A stretch of 64,000 bases of DNA from Paramecium octaurelia (lineage: Eukaryota > Ciliophora > Oligohymenophorea > Peniculida > Parameciidae), in assembly GCA_905182995.1 (NCBI GenBank), contig CAJJDP010000166.1, positions 101,801 to 165,800 on the forward strand, given 5' to 3'. Of the stretch, positions 12,066 to 24,024 are shown in pieces. The first letter of the stretch is position 1, and every line of letters starts with the position of its first letter. The notes beneath the pieces were generated by a model. It searched no databases. It was not told where the DNA came from and saw only the letters and a list, made by a program, of their open reading frames with translations. The position numbers and the translations under genes are program-made.

Positions 12066-13881
12066 TCAAAATTTCCAATTAGAATCTGTAGCCATAGCCC
12101 AAATGAATTTATTTCTTAGAGTTTTTGAAAACACTCTTTCTATAGGCACATCATGCACCTTACAAAAGGCAACACTGATTCTAGGATCGTTGTAATTGGT
12201 TTTGGATGTTCCCAAAGCTATTTCCTTATTTTCTTCCTTCTTCTCCAACCCTTTCAACTCCTTCTAATATTTCTCCTGGGTCTTCTATATCGTTTATTTG
12301 ATCTTATCATGTTGTCCTGGGAACTTCTTGATAAAGATACTGTTCTTCTTCTGAGATCCTTCCTCTAATTAAACTTCTTCCTCATATTCATTAGGATTCT
12401 TCTTCTTATAATGCTATTCCAATTCTTGGATGTATGTTTTCATGCATTCTAATTTTGTATTGATTTTCTTTTTAGTTAATTCAAATTATTTAGATATAGT
12501 TTTTTGATGATTACATAAAATAGCTACCTGCTTATTGGCATTATCATAGAAATCAACCTTGATATATATAAGAAAACTATACCTTTTATTAAACAGAATG
12601 GCCATCTAATGTGCCACCTAAATCTAGTTGTTATTGGAGTGTAAAACTTGCATTATAAGTTCTAAAGACCTTAGCCGTTAGTCCTTCCATTTACTTTTTC
12701 AAGAAATCATTCAAATCATCCACACTTATATCACTAAACAAGTTGTCTTCTGGTTGTTTTCCTTTGATGAACAACTTGAGATTCTTCCAAATCTAATGTG
12801 CTAATTTAACCTCATTATTGTATCTCATGGAGTCTTTACCCAAGAAATCAAAGGCTACTACATCATCCTCCTTTAATTTGATATGTTCTACTCTTAGACT
12901 GCAACAACCAACTGTGTCTGCTTCGTCTTCATCCTTCTCATTTCCAACTCTCAATGCCAATTTATCTATCAAATAGGTTGCCGTTCCTAATTATCTTTCT
13001 TTAATTGAATCCGATTGTAGTTTCTTTGTGTAATTCTCTCTAATTTGATCAATGCAATTCTTCAACCTCCTTGCCTTCTCATACTTCCTCTTATCGTTCA
13101 TCTACTTAAATCTTGAAGTGGCAGCAAATTGAACATACTTATGATTGTCTTTTCTGATACTGGAATCCACATAAGAAAACAGCCAAGTAACATCATTTCT
13201 ATGCACTATCTTGCCCCAAGAATGACCAGGCAATTTACATTATGGCACTGGAGCCTATGTACTTAGATTCACTGTTAATTCTTCTGGAAATATCCTGGCT
13301 TTCAGCAATCCAGCCTTAGGATGTTCTCCACGTCCCTTGAATAAAGTGGGCTATTCCAGTGTGTAATTGCCGACTCTTTCCAAACAACCATCCACCAAAG
13401 CATACCCATAAAACAATTCCCTTTGATCTCTTTCTAATTTCTCCTGCTTTTTTTATTCATCAGATTTATTCAATCTCAATAATCTTTGCTATTCCAAATA
13501 TTCCTTTATCTTTGTGAAATCAGCCTTATCCAATTAAAACCCTTCAAATTTTGTCTGCATAAGCGATTCAAAATTCTTCCTGTAAATTTCCTTATTCTCA
13601 TATGGAGATCCAATCGATTATGCCCAATATGTGCAAAGTTCTTCCTACTCCTCAGTGAGGGTTATCAATTTCCCATTGTAAATCAAACCCACATTGTGTC
13701 TCTTATAAAATGGAGGAAACAAAACTCCATGATGTTCCAAATACCTCCATTCTTGACCCTATTGTTCCTCCTCCTCAGATTCTTCAGGATTGGCTTCCTC
13801 CCACCAATTGTGCGATCTTGCTTGAAATCCTCCTAAACGAATCTCCTTGTACTCATCTATTTTGATTTTCTTGTCGCCCAT
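12066..13881 (-). CDS. TOP1: DNA topoisomerase I (type IB), 596 aa
   Basis: Relaxes supercoils by a 3'-phosphotyrosyl intermediate. All family blocks are visible: [58 protein letters not shown] (catalytic Arg near residue 310), [19 protein letters not shown] (second Arg), a basic coiled linker, and [18 protein letters not shown] with the nucleophilic Tyr near residue 555. One 25-nt intron (12558-12582, ending AAG) separates core and linker. The long charged N-terminal domain of animal and yeast enzymes is nearly absent: the core begins within ~45 residues. The active site is complete, so an active enzyme is expected in the nucleus. Confidence 0.96.
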
Positions 13882-14068
13882 TTATAAGAAAATAATTTAA
13901 TTTCTTATATTTCAAAATCAAATGCCTGATCTATAAATATGAACTAATTTTATTAATAATAAACTAATTTTCAATTATATGAGTATTCACTCGGTTTTCG
14001 TCGTTTCAGTATTTATTAATTTTGTTAAAGCCACACAATAACCATATAAATATTATTATTATTAAATA

Positions 14069-15295
14069 ATGTAACAGGAGGAGAGAAGAATTACCAAGGA
14101 ATACTTGAAAAAGCTTTTAAGAAAAGAATTCAAACTCTATTACACCACTCCAGAGCTAAATGATTGTCTTTACTTGCATTACAAAGGCTTTGAAAAGATT
14201 GAGAATCTTGAAGAGTTCACAGGATTAAAAGTCATTTACTTGGAGGGAAATGGTCTCCAAAACATTGAAGGTATGTTGATTAAATTATCGTAGGACTGGA
14301 TAGTTTGACTTCTCTGAAATGCTTATATTTATAGGAGAACATTATTAGAAAAATGGAAAACTTGCACATGCTAACAGAGTTAATTAATCTAAATCTCAGT
14401 GACAATATGATAAGCAAGATTGAGGGGTATGAATAGCAGTTTTATATTTTTTATAGGTTGGAATAATGCTAAAAATTGCAGACTCTTCAAATAAAAAGAA
14501 ATAGGATTGGGTTGAATGGACTTAGTGATTTGGAAGGATTACTTTGCTTACCGAATTTATCAGTGTTGGATGTATCAGATAATAAAATAGATGACCCAAA
14601 TGTTTTAGACGAAATATTTTTAAAAATACCTCAATTAGCAGTCCTGTATTTCTAGAACAATACAGCCGGAAAGTAAATCCAACATTATCGAAAAACCCTC
14701 ATCAGTAGAATTAAGACCTTAAAGTATTTGGATGACAGGCCTGTCTTTGATGATGAAAGAAGTAAGATCTACAGTAATAACAAATTTAGGATTTGCTGAG
14801 GCCTTTGCAAAAGGAGGCCTAGATATGGAGAGAGAGGAAAGACAGAAGTATAAGAAGGAGCAAGAGGAAGAACATATGAGACAACATCAAAATTTTAAAG
14901 ACATGATTCGTAGATATAGAGAAGAATAATAATAATAGCAAGAATAATAACAACAATAACAATAAGAAGAATAATAATAAGTAGATAATGGATCAGATAA
15001 CGAAGAACCTTCACATCTATCAACTTATAATACTTAATCAAATGCTAGTGATGTTAGATCATCTGCTCAATAATCCGCTTAACATTCAGAACACTAATCA
15101 GAGAAACACTCTGATAAGCAATCAGATAATCAATCTGAAAATACTTCAAGAATTGCTGATGGACAAAGTGAACACAGAAGTATAGATGGAGATTAAAAGA
15201 GTGTAGATGGAGCTAGTGAACATGGAAGTGAATAAGTGGAGATTAATACAATAGGAAATTTTGGATAATCAACTCAACTTGATGAAATCGATTGA
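14069..15295 (+). CDS. DNAAF1: Dynein axonemal assembly factor 1 (LRRC50/ODA7-like), 381 aa
   Basis: SDS22-type leucine-rich repeats from about residue 25 to 150: [69 protein letters not shown], then the LRR cap [17 protein letters not shown]-like end (…[19 protein letters not shown]). The order and capping motif match LRRC50, needed in the cytoplasm to preassemble axonemal dynein arms. Introns are 14271-14293, 14427-14456 (30 nt, no in-frame TGA) and 14762-14789. The tail is Gln-rich and Ser/Glu-rich low complexity ([19 protein letters not shown]). Animal DNAAF1 is longer; ciliate versions are shorter. DNAAF3 lies in the same window at 49910. Confidence 0.88.
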
Positions 15296-15546
15296 TATAT
15301 ATATGTAAATAAATATAAATGGTGGATTATCCGAAATGTTATTAAACAATTAAAATTGTTGGATTAATGATGAAAACAATAAATTAATGATATCTCAAAT
15401 GAACTTTAAGTCTCAATTACCAATTCTTTCACTTTAAAAATCATAGCACTTCTTATGACGTTATATTATTGAGAGTAGTAAGACCTTCTTTTGTTACAAA
15501 ATTTAAGGTTTTTATATATATCGTATTATATAGTATAATATAATCC

Positions 15547-15837
15547 ATGATTTGTTCTTTTCGCTATTTGATTTTAGGCAATATTCCTGGATTTTGTCTT
15601 CTCTTATTTGATCTAGTCTTTATACCTGTTTATTTTACAATTGATAAGATGAAAACATATAAAGAATTGATTAATTTTAATCAAGGCTGCAAATTGCCAT
15701 TTTCTATTTTGATATCCTCTATTGGACAAACTATTATCCAATTATCTTTAAATTATGTTTATTTTTTACTCAATATATAGAGTTAGTATGAGAGTGATTT
15801 TGCTATCCATCAAAGAAATAGAATGATCCTTAGATGA
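15547..15837 (+). CDS. Possible small membrane protein, 96 aa (weak)
   Basis: TGA-only frame with two hydrophobic segments, one in the first 35 residues (ILGNIPGFCLLLFDLVFIPV) and one around 55-75 (ILISSIGQTIIQLSLNYVYF). The same frame is open upstream to about 15410 and an ATG at 15319 is in phase, but two TGAs lie between, so an unrecognised intron or a missed first exon is possible. No family is recognised. It sits in an unusually gene-poor stretch between DNAAF1 and the giant cysteine-rich gene; it may not be real. Confidence 0.3.
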
Positions 15838-16613
15838 TTTGGGTCAAACATGAAAATTCTGTAATTTAGTTAACTATTGACTTTAGAAACTCATTAAATT
15901 TAATTTATTAAAATATTTATAGAAAATTCCATTATCAAACATAAAGAGGATAATTCTAAACAAATATGAATTTCCTCAATTTTAAGTCATTTCTGTTCAA
16001 AAAATCTTAAATTTTGATTTATGACATTTTTAAGGTATCCTATTTTACATCAATATAATTTAGTTTATTTTTCAATTACGAAGATTGTCAGATTGGTTGT
16101 TGATTGTAATTATCAACTCAATCATAAAGGCTATAAAGAATGCCAGATCTTACTTAAAAGATGAAGTATTTTAAACACGGCTACTAACTGATCAACAATA
16201 GCCTTGTAGAGGGGAAAAGTGTAAGAATGGCCTTCATTTGCAGAAATGCTAAATTTGGGAAACAGTGAGTCCTCAATTCGGTTGTGCGAGAATGCAACTC
16301 ACATAAAAAATGTTTGTGAGTATAGACTCTCTAGTGCAATATTATCATTTATTGATCATTGATTATTCAATATAAATGAAGAAAATAGTTTATTGTCTAA
16401 TCCTTTTAGAACTTTACTTAATTTTACAACAATATATTTTAGTATTTTATGATACTGGTAGAATCTAATAATTTTTCGATCTTATATGTCTTTATTGCTT
16501 TGCCATCGAAAATATTCAGGATTATCAACAATTTTTTAATTATTAGATTAGCAAGTTCTATTTATTTGAATTATAAATTTAATTAATTCTTTACTCATTT
16601 TTTATATTTATTT
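15838..16613 (+). other. AT-rich gap with no confident gene
   Basis: A + strand frame is open from about 16055 to 16690, with Cys-containing peptide around 16200-16290 and a hydrophobic stretch after 16377, but it overlaps the signal peptide of the next gene in another frame and has no good start or family. I treat the interval as upstream flank of the cysteine-rich gene, possibly containing part of a small unannotated gene. Confidence 0.4.
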
Positions 16614-19600
16614 ATGTTTATTTAAATTCTTACTATCATATTTTCATAGTTTGTATATGTAAAATCACAATGGACAGCCTTTGTCTGTTTTTTATATTTT
16701 GATTAGGAATTTACTCAAAACTCGGGGGGATTGGCACCTTACAAATCCGGAGGATTTTTATTGCCTTCAAGCTAAACAACAGCAAATTTTATCAGTTGTA
16801 CGACCCCTTAAACAAGCTATATTACTTTAAATAATCTATATTTAAGTGCTGAATATTTTAATTCTTTTAGTTTGTAAGGTGAGAATTGGATATCTATGGA
16901 TTTATATTTTCAGAGTACATGGCCCTCTTCAAATATTGAATTTAAGTTTGGATCATTTTCTTACATATATACCTATACTTCCCCATCCACTTATCCATTA
17001 ACAGGGGGATTTTGTGATAGTTATTCTTATGAAGTTAAAACTGTGAATTTTACATATACTGTTACAGGAACAACCATTCAAGAAAATTTTTAAATTAAAT
17101 CCTATAATACAAATTCTGGACAAGTATCATTTAGAAACTTGTATTTCTCCAAAATACAATGCTATCCATCGTGTAAGTTGTGCACAGGTCCTAATTATAA
17201 TCAATGTTCAAGTTGCTATTATGGAGTACCGACAAATAACATTTGTCCACCTTGTGGATTAAATTAGTTCTATTGGAAGTACTAAGGATGCTATAACATT
17301 TGTTAAATTGATTCTCCATTTTTAAAAAATGGATTTTGTTAACAATATCCAAGTATAATTTTATTTAATATGTCTTAGTTTCTACAATAGAATCTGCTTA
17401 TTCGAGCAATTAGATACAGGCTTTGAGATGGTAAATTATATATGACCCACAGCATCTAGAGACAAATTATACTTTAAATTATTAATATGTATATGGAGTA
17501 TTTAGGTTTAATTCTGGTATCAATAGATATATGGATGGTTTACCTAAATATTCTTATTAGACTTATTTGGTTGGGCTGGTAATTACAATCATGACTTATA
17601 ATGAAATTCCACTTAATTGTGGAATATAGTTTAAGATTAATAATACTTATTATGGATCTATTTATAGGAATGCTTCTGGAATTCAAACCCATAGAGTCAA
17701 AATATCTCAAATTACTGGCTCTGGATCATACCTTTCGTATTCCTCGAGTAATTTGTATTAAATTATTACATATGTTGACATTCCTAAATACTCATTTGTA
17801 TTTTCAGTTGTAGGAAATTACACGTAATTATTAATTTATCTAACTTAGTGTTGACACAGCAGGATGGGGAATGTATGGAGTCTAAGTAACGTCAGGATAT
17901 TGTTCTAATTTGTGCTAATTGTGTGAAGTATCGTTTAAATGTATAACTTGTTAAAGTGGATACTATTTTTATCGCGATGGTAGTTGTACATCTAGTTGCT
18001 AAAATCCTTATTAAAGACTGGCTGGCTCTTATTGTTATGATTACGATGACGAAACACCTTGTATTACATAAATAATAATTAGACTCCTCATATTTGATTA
18101 AGGAAAATATAAATGCTGCTGGTGACCCTGAATAATATTCAAAGTATACTTTAATTTCTCAAATTGGATAAAACTTTTTGAAAGGATCGGATATCTATTT
18201 TTCATTTTATAAATATTAAAGACTCTTTGGAGGACCTTATGTATGGGCATAAGCAAAATTCTAAAGGGTTTTTACAATTCCATCTCCTCATCATAGTGTC
18301 ACAATAGCATTTTATATTTTATATGGGCCATATTTCCCTTAAGATGGACAATTTATATATACAATTGAGAATAATGTACCAGTTATTAAATCAACTGCAA
18401 TTTTTTATTCAACTTATTATGATGCAAAATACGACAAAGTATATGAAAAACTCAATCATAATGCAAGTACATTAACAATCACTTGGGAATGCTTTGGACC
18501 AAATAATGAACCAATAGATGCATTTTGTGGAGTCTATAATTATTATATTGCCGTTCATAATTGCTAACCTTATTGTTTATAATGTTCAGATTAATCTACA
18601 TGCACTTAATGGAACAGCACTTATGATTCTAATATCGTTAAATTTTCTTAAGCAGACTGTTTGATTAACCAATATCATGATAAAGAATCTGTAAGATGCT
18701 TAGAATGTCCATAATCCTGTTTAACATGTACATCTAAATTAGATTGTTAAACATGCAAACCGACTTATACCTAATCTAAATTAGGATGCATTTGCAGAAT
18801 GAATCAATATGAAGATTCAAATCAATGTTTTGATTGTCCAATTGAATGCAATTAATGTGTAACTCCTACTGAATGTATAGAATGTTTAATTTCTAATAAT
18901 AGAAAATTATCAAATGGTTAATGCAATTGCATTGATGGGTATTATCATATTTCATATAATCCTTAATGTTAGAAATGTCATTCATTTTGTAAAACTTGTA
19001 CTGGGCCAACATCTTCTGAGTGCTTAACTTGCAATAATATTGTTAATATTGAACAAGTAGGATCTATTTGTAGATGTCAAGCGGGATTTTCTTATTAAGA
19101 TGCAACAAATAGTTGTTCTTCTTGCCATTCATCATGCGAAACATGTTTTGGATCCACATATAATGGCTGTTTAACATGCAATCCTACTTTACATAGAATA
19201 TTAAAAGGATTAGAATGTGTATGTTCACCTGGTTATTATGAATTAAATAATATTTGTACAAGTATATTTAATAATCATATTATAGATTGCCCTGTTGCAG
19301 AATAGACATCTCTAAGTTAATGTTATAAACTTTGCTAAAACAATCAATATATATGGCAAACTATTAATTGTAGTTCTTGCGATTCTGGATTTTAATTAGT
19401 ATCAGGGTAATGTCAACCCATTTGTGGAGATTCATTAATAAAAGGATATGAATAATGCGAAGATAATAATACAAACCTTAATGATTTATGTTATAATTGT
19501 TAATATCAATGTCAAGCTCATTGTTTAACTTGTAATTAATCTACAACCCTGCCTTGTCCTGATATTTGTGGAGATGGAATTATATCAGGAATCGAAGAAT

Positions 19601-22600
19601 GTGAAGATGGAAATATTACTGAATATGATGGATGTTTTAATTGTAAATATTAATGTTAACCTTAATGTACAAAGTGCATATAAGGATAATGTTTTGAGTG
19701 TGCAACTGGTGGTTGGCAAGTTGATACTACAGTAACTCCTTGGTAATGCAAACAAATTTGTGGAGATATGATATTAGTTGGAAGTGAATAATGTGATGAC
19801 GGAAACTCTTCTGATACAGATGGTTGCAAAGATTGTATGTATTTCTGTAGACTTGGTTGTTCTTCTTGTGATTATTCAACTAACACATGCTTAAATTGTA
19901 ATTTGTCTGGCTTAGTTCCTTATTCTTACTATTGTAAAAATATATGCGGAGATGGCATAGTCGCAATTGATCCTTCTGGGTTTTTTACAGAGTAATGCGA
20001 TGATGGAAATACTATTAATTATGATGGTTGCAGTAGTACCTGTGAATTTTAGTGTTAAAACTCATCTATTTGCACTAATTGCATTGATTATAAATGTGAA
20101 GCATGTGCTGTTGGATACACTCTTTCGAGTCAAAAAATATGCATACCGATTTGTGGGGATTTGCAGATTGTAGAATTTGAATAATGTGAGCTAACATTTA
20201 TACTCCCATACAAAGGTTGTTAAAATTGCTTAGCCAAATGTCAAAATTCTTGTCTAACGTGTGATAATTCTGGGCTTGGCTGTCTAGCATGCTAAACTGG
20301 TTACACACGTATTGATTATTTATGTTATTCAATCTGTGGAGATGAAATAGTAACCTAAGATGAAGAATGTGATGATGGTAATTTAATTATTGGAGATGGA
20401 TGTCATTTCTGTAAATTTAGTTGCTAGGATTCATGCCTTTATTGTCTTAAAGGAATCTGTAATTACTGCTAAGAAGGTTATCAATTAATACAATCTAAGT
20501 GTTACTCAATATGTGGAGATGGTGTTTAAAAATATAATGAACAATGTGATATAGTAACTTCATTGGAAACTTATCAAAATTGCTAATCTTGTAAATTTAC
20601 TTGTGATTTGAATTGCCTCTCGTGTTAATTTGGTATTTGTTAACAATGCAAAGATGGATATTAACTATCTTCGAATAAATGGCATTGTGTTAAATCAATA
20701 TAATAGAATCCTATAATAATTGAAAACTGTAATATCTAAATTGAGGATAGTTGTGTTTAGTGTAAAGGTTATGCCTACTTTGAAAAAGGTGAGTAAAATT
20801 GCAAGTTAAAAGCAGCACCATTAAGTTTTTGCCAATATCATCTTAGATTATCTCCAGAGTTATATTGCAGTTAATGTTTTGATTACTGTGAGTCTTGTAA
20901 TGAAAACAATTGTCTCAATTGTTAAAGAGGCTATTATTTGGATGAAAATTATTCTTGTGTTTCATTATGTGGAGATGGCATAATAGCATAGGAGGAAGAT
21001 TGCGATTTTGGAAGTGAATAAGAAATAGATACTTGTTTAAATTGTAGCTTCTAATGTCCTCAATATTGTATGTCTTGCGTTTATGGTGTTTGTTATCAAT
21101 GCTTAGTAGGATTTTATTTGAATAATTTGAATAATTAATGTACTTCTGTTTGTGGTGATAGTATATTAGCGAATGATGAAGCTTGTGATATTGGCAATGA
21201 ATTAGGATATGATGGTTGTGTTTAGTGTTAATATAAATGTCAAGATGAGTGTTTGGATTGCTAATTGGGAAAATGCATGTTATGTGAACTTCCTCTAATA
21301 CTATTAAAAAGTAAGTGTGAAGAGATTAAGTAATGTGAAGGTTTAATTGGATTGTATTATGATAATGATAGTAATGATTGTTTACCATTCTGTGGAGACG
21401 AAATTGTGGCAGGTAATGAAGATTGTGAAGATTTCAATAATCTACCTGATGATGGATGTTATGAATGCAAATTTTAATGCTCAAAAGATTGTGAGGAATG
21501 TTTAGATAGAGTATGCATTAAATGCAAAACAGATTATTAATTAAATAATTATCAATGCTTGTTAGATAAATCAAATGATAATCTTAATTCTAGCATTATA
21601 GAAGAGCCTAAAGATGACGATCTCGATCCTAACATAATAATAGAAAATTAAAATAATGGTACAAGTACTGATAGTACAAAATTAGAATAGAGTTTATGGA
21701 AAGAAAATAAAATATGCCGAGGAGATTAATGTGTATATTCTAAAAAAGCCATCATGTAACTGACTTACATTAAATAATTATATGCTCTATAATATGTTGA
21801 TATTACATTTGACTAAGAAGTAAAAATTCAGGATAATATTTTAAAAGACCAAACACTATTTAATATTTCCCTCTAAGATTTAGATTCCTAGTATTATAAC
21901 ATTACTATAAATCCAATTTAAGATATTTCGTTCGATCTTTAATATGCTTAGTATTAGGTTGAGATTGAAATATTTTAACAGCTTTCAAAAAATCCTGTTC
22001 TCTTAGTTGAGTTGAATCAAGACTTTGTTAACTCAAATAATTAATCAATTCTTAATCCTAGTGAGTCAATTACTCTATAGCTACCAAAAATAATGTCTGA
22101 ATCATCAAAATAGATATCTAATTTGGCTTCATCATCCAACAAAGCCTTTATGATTGGAGCAATAACCATATGTGGAGTTTCTTTAATTTCTAGTTAAAGT
22201 TCCTTTGTTATTGAGACACTGAATCTGTTATAATATTAATCATTCTTACGATTTATTAATGTAGATTATCCTGAAAATCTCTAAATTTATTTTTAAGCAT
22301 AGGAGTTGCTATCTATAACATCTTATATATAATATTTTCAATTTGATGATTATTTAAATATAATAACAAGAAAAGAAAAATAGGTTAATCTAAGTGGAAA
22401 ATTTTAATAATATAATGTAGAGGCTGATCTTTTTACTAATTTTTTACCTCAATTCATTTAAATTGTAGCATTGGTACCACTACTGTATTTTGCCAGAAGT
22501 CTCTTTGTTTTGTTCTTTAAATTAGGCAAATACATGAAAAGTCTTGAATATCAAACAACCATAGAATCAAAGGTTTTAATGGCAATAATTAATTTATTAC

Positions 22601-23340
22601 TTAATTTCTAAAATCACGTCAATTAATTAACGAAATTAAGATATCTATAAAATTATCATAAAATACTACAACCCATTTATGTTAACTCATGGGATTTGAT
22701 TTTTAAAGTTATTTTATAACTTTATTATAATCGAATTGACAATTTGAGAAGTATTTTAACTACTATTTTTGCAACTTCAATATTTTTGATGTGTATTTGC
22801 TTGTTATTAAAGTCCTTTAGTATTTGTAGTAATCCTAAGGATTAAAATAATAAAGGAAATTAGTAAGTAAAATTCATTGCTTTAGATATTTCCAGAACGA
22901 TGTTTTTCCACATCGTATTGATAAAATTCTAAAGTTAATAAATTTTGCAATGGCTATTGATTTCTTTCAGCAATGTAAGCCAATTTTATTTAATTTACTA
23001 ATATAAAATATGTTCCAAATTCGATAGGATTATACTATTAACAATTGAAGGAGTTTTAACAGTATTTAGTTTAAGCTTATTCTTATATTTTGATTTTAGT
23101 TTGTTCTCTATTTAGTATGATAGCAAAGTGACTTTAGGCTTTATTCAAATGAATTTTTTGATAATGTGCCTTGGAATAGTATTTGCAAAGCAACTTTATC
23201 CTAAAATAAAATTAATTTTTAGCATATTATGTAAGCATGGGGAATTAAAAGCTGAAATAAAAGCTGAAGTAATTGCAGAAGTAAAAGCTGAAATCAAGGC
23301 TACAGTAAAGGCTGTTACAAGTAATAAGTTACCTTCCTGA
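16614..23340 (+). CDS. Giant cysteine-rich membrane protein with DUF4215-type repeats, 2217 aa
   Basis: Start ATG 16614 gives a signal peptide (MFIQILTIIFSQFVYVKSQ). Three introns, 17353-17378, 17824-17848 and 18061-18082, restore one frame; the spliced length is a multiple of three. Residues ~170-600 mix beta-rich extracellular segments with Cys-rich knots. From ~640 to ~1650 there are furin-like CxxC arrays and about ten repeats of the type CGDG..(E)xCDDGN..DGC..C, the Myxococcus cysteine-rich/DUF4215 pattern. The last ~450 residues have about six hydrophobic segments, then an Ala/Lys/Glu repeat tail. It is likely a cell-surface protein; this architecture is a large expanded ciliate family of unknown ligand. 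Not a surface immobilisation antigen, which would have periodic Cys and a GPI end. Confidence 0.88.
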
Positions 23341-23556
23341 ATTAAATATATTTATATTATTAAAATTATTACTAAATTTTCACCAGCAATTCTCTTCTTA
23401 ACAATGAGTAATAATTTGTTGATTTTTAAACTGATATTTAATTCTTTAGTTAACTTTTGATTGTATTCAGTTGATCATTATTTTCTTAGAATTTATCTCA
23501 TTTTGTTCTTAGAATAAATTTACTTGTTTTACATTATATTTAATTATTAAATAAGT

Positions 23557-23968
23557 ATGATTTCAAGATACATTATTAGGGTCATTAACAATAATGTCCT
23601 AATTTCTGTTGCTAGATTATTTTGTATTGTTTTTCCATTATTAATAAATATAACTAATGGAGAACAAAAAGTAAATGGTAACCTCATATTATATGGACAG
23701 TTATTAAAAGATAAGTTGCTCAATCCTAAATCTATCAAGTTATTTATAACAATTCAAAAGAATTAAGTTGCAAAAGTGAAAGAATTGTTGAGTACATCGG
23801 TAAGTTATGTCAGATAATTTATATTGAAGATTTCTATTAGCAAATGATGTGTTGAAGGCAATTTAACAGATTGAGAAAATATAAAAGAAGATAGAATGTG
23901 TGGATTAGGAAAAAAATCAAATTTAATTAATTAAACTCAATTTGTAATACTTATATAGTCTACTCTGA
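23557..23968 (+). CDS. Hypothetical small protein (weak)
   Basis: An open frame from ATG 23557 runs to about 23800, with a hydrophobic N-terminus (ISVARLFCIVFPLLINI), then a helical segment (KDKLLNPKSIKLFITIQK). A second open stretch in another frame, 23843-23968, is helical (NDVLKAIQQIEKIQKKIE). Joining them needs an intron of length 3n+1; the best GT..TAG pair gives 37 nt (23804-23840), long for this genome. Family unknown, and the join is inference. Confidence 0.4.
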
Positions 23969-24024
23969 GTAGTTTTATGTTCTCAAAGCAATTATTTTAT
24001 CCTATATGAAAAATATTTAATTAT

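Noticed and set aside
16055-16690. Open + strand frame before the cysteine-rich gene
   Set aside because: No start or family; its end overlaps the signal peptide of the cysteine-rich gene in another frame. Kept only as a note in the gap entry.
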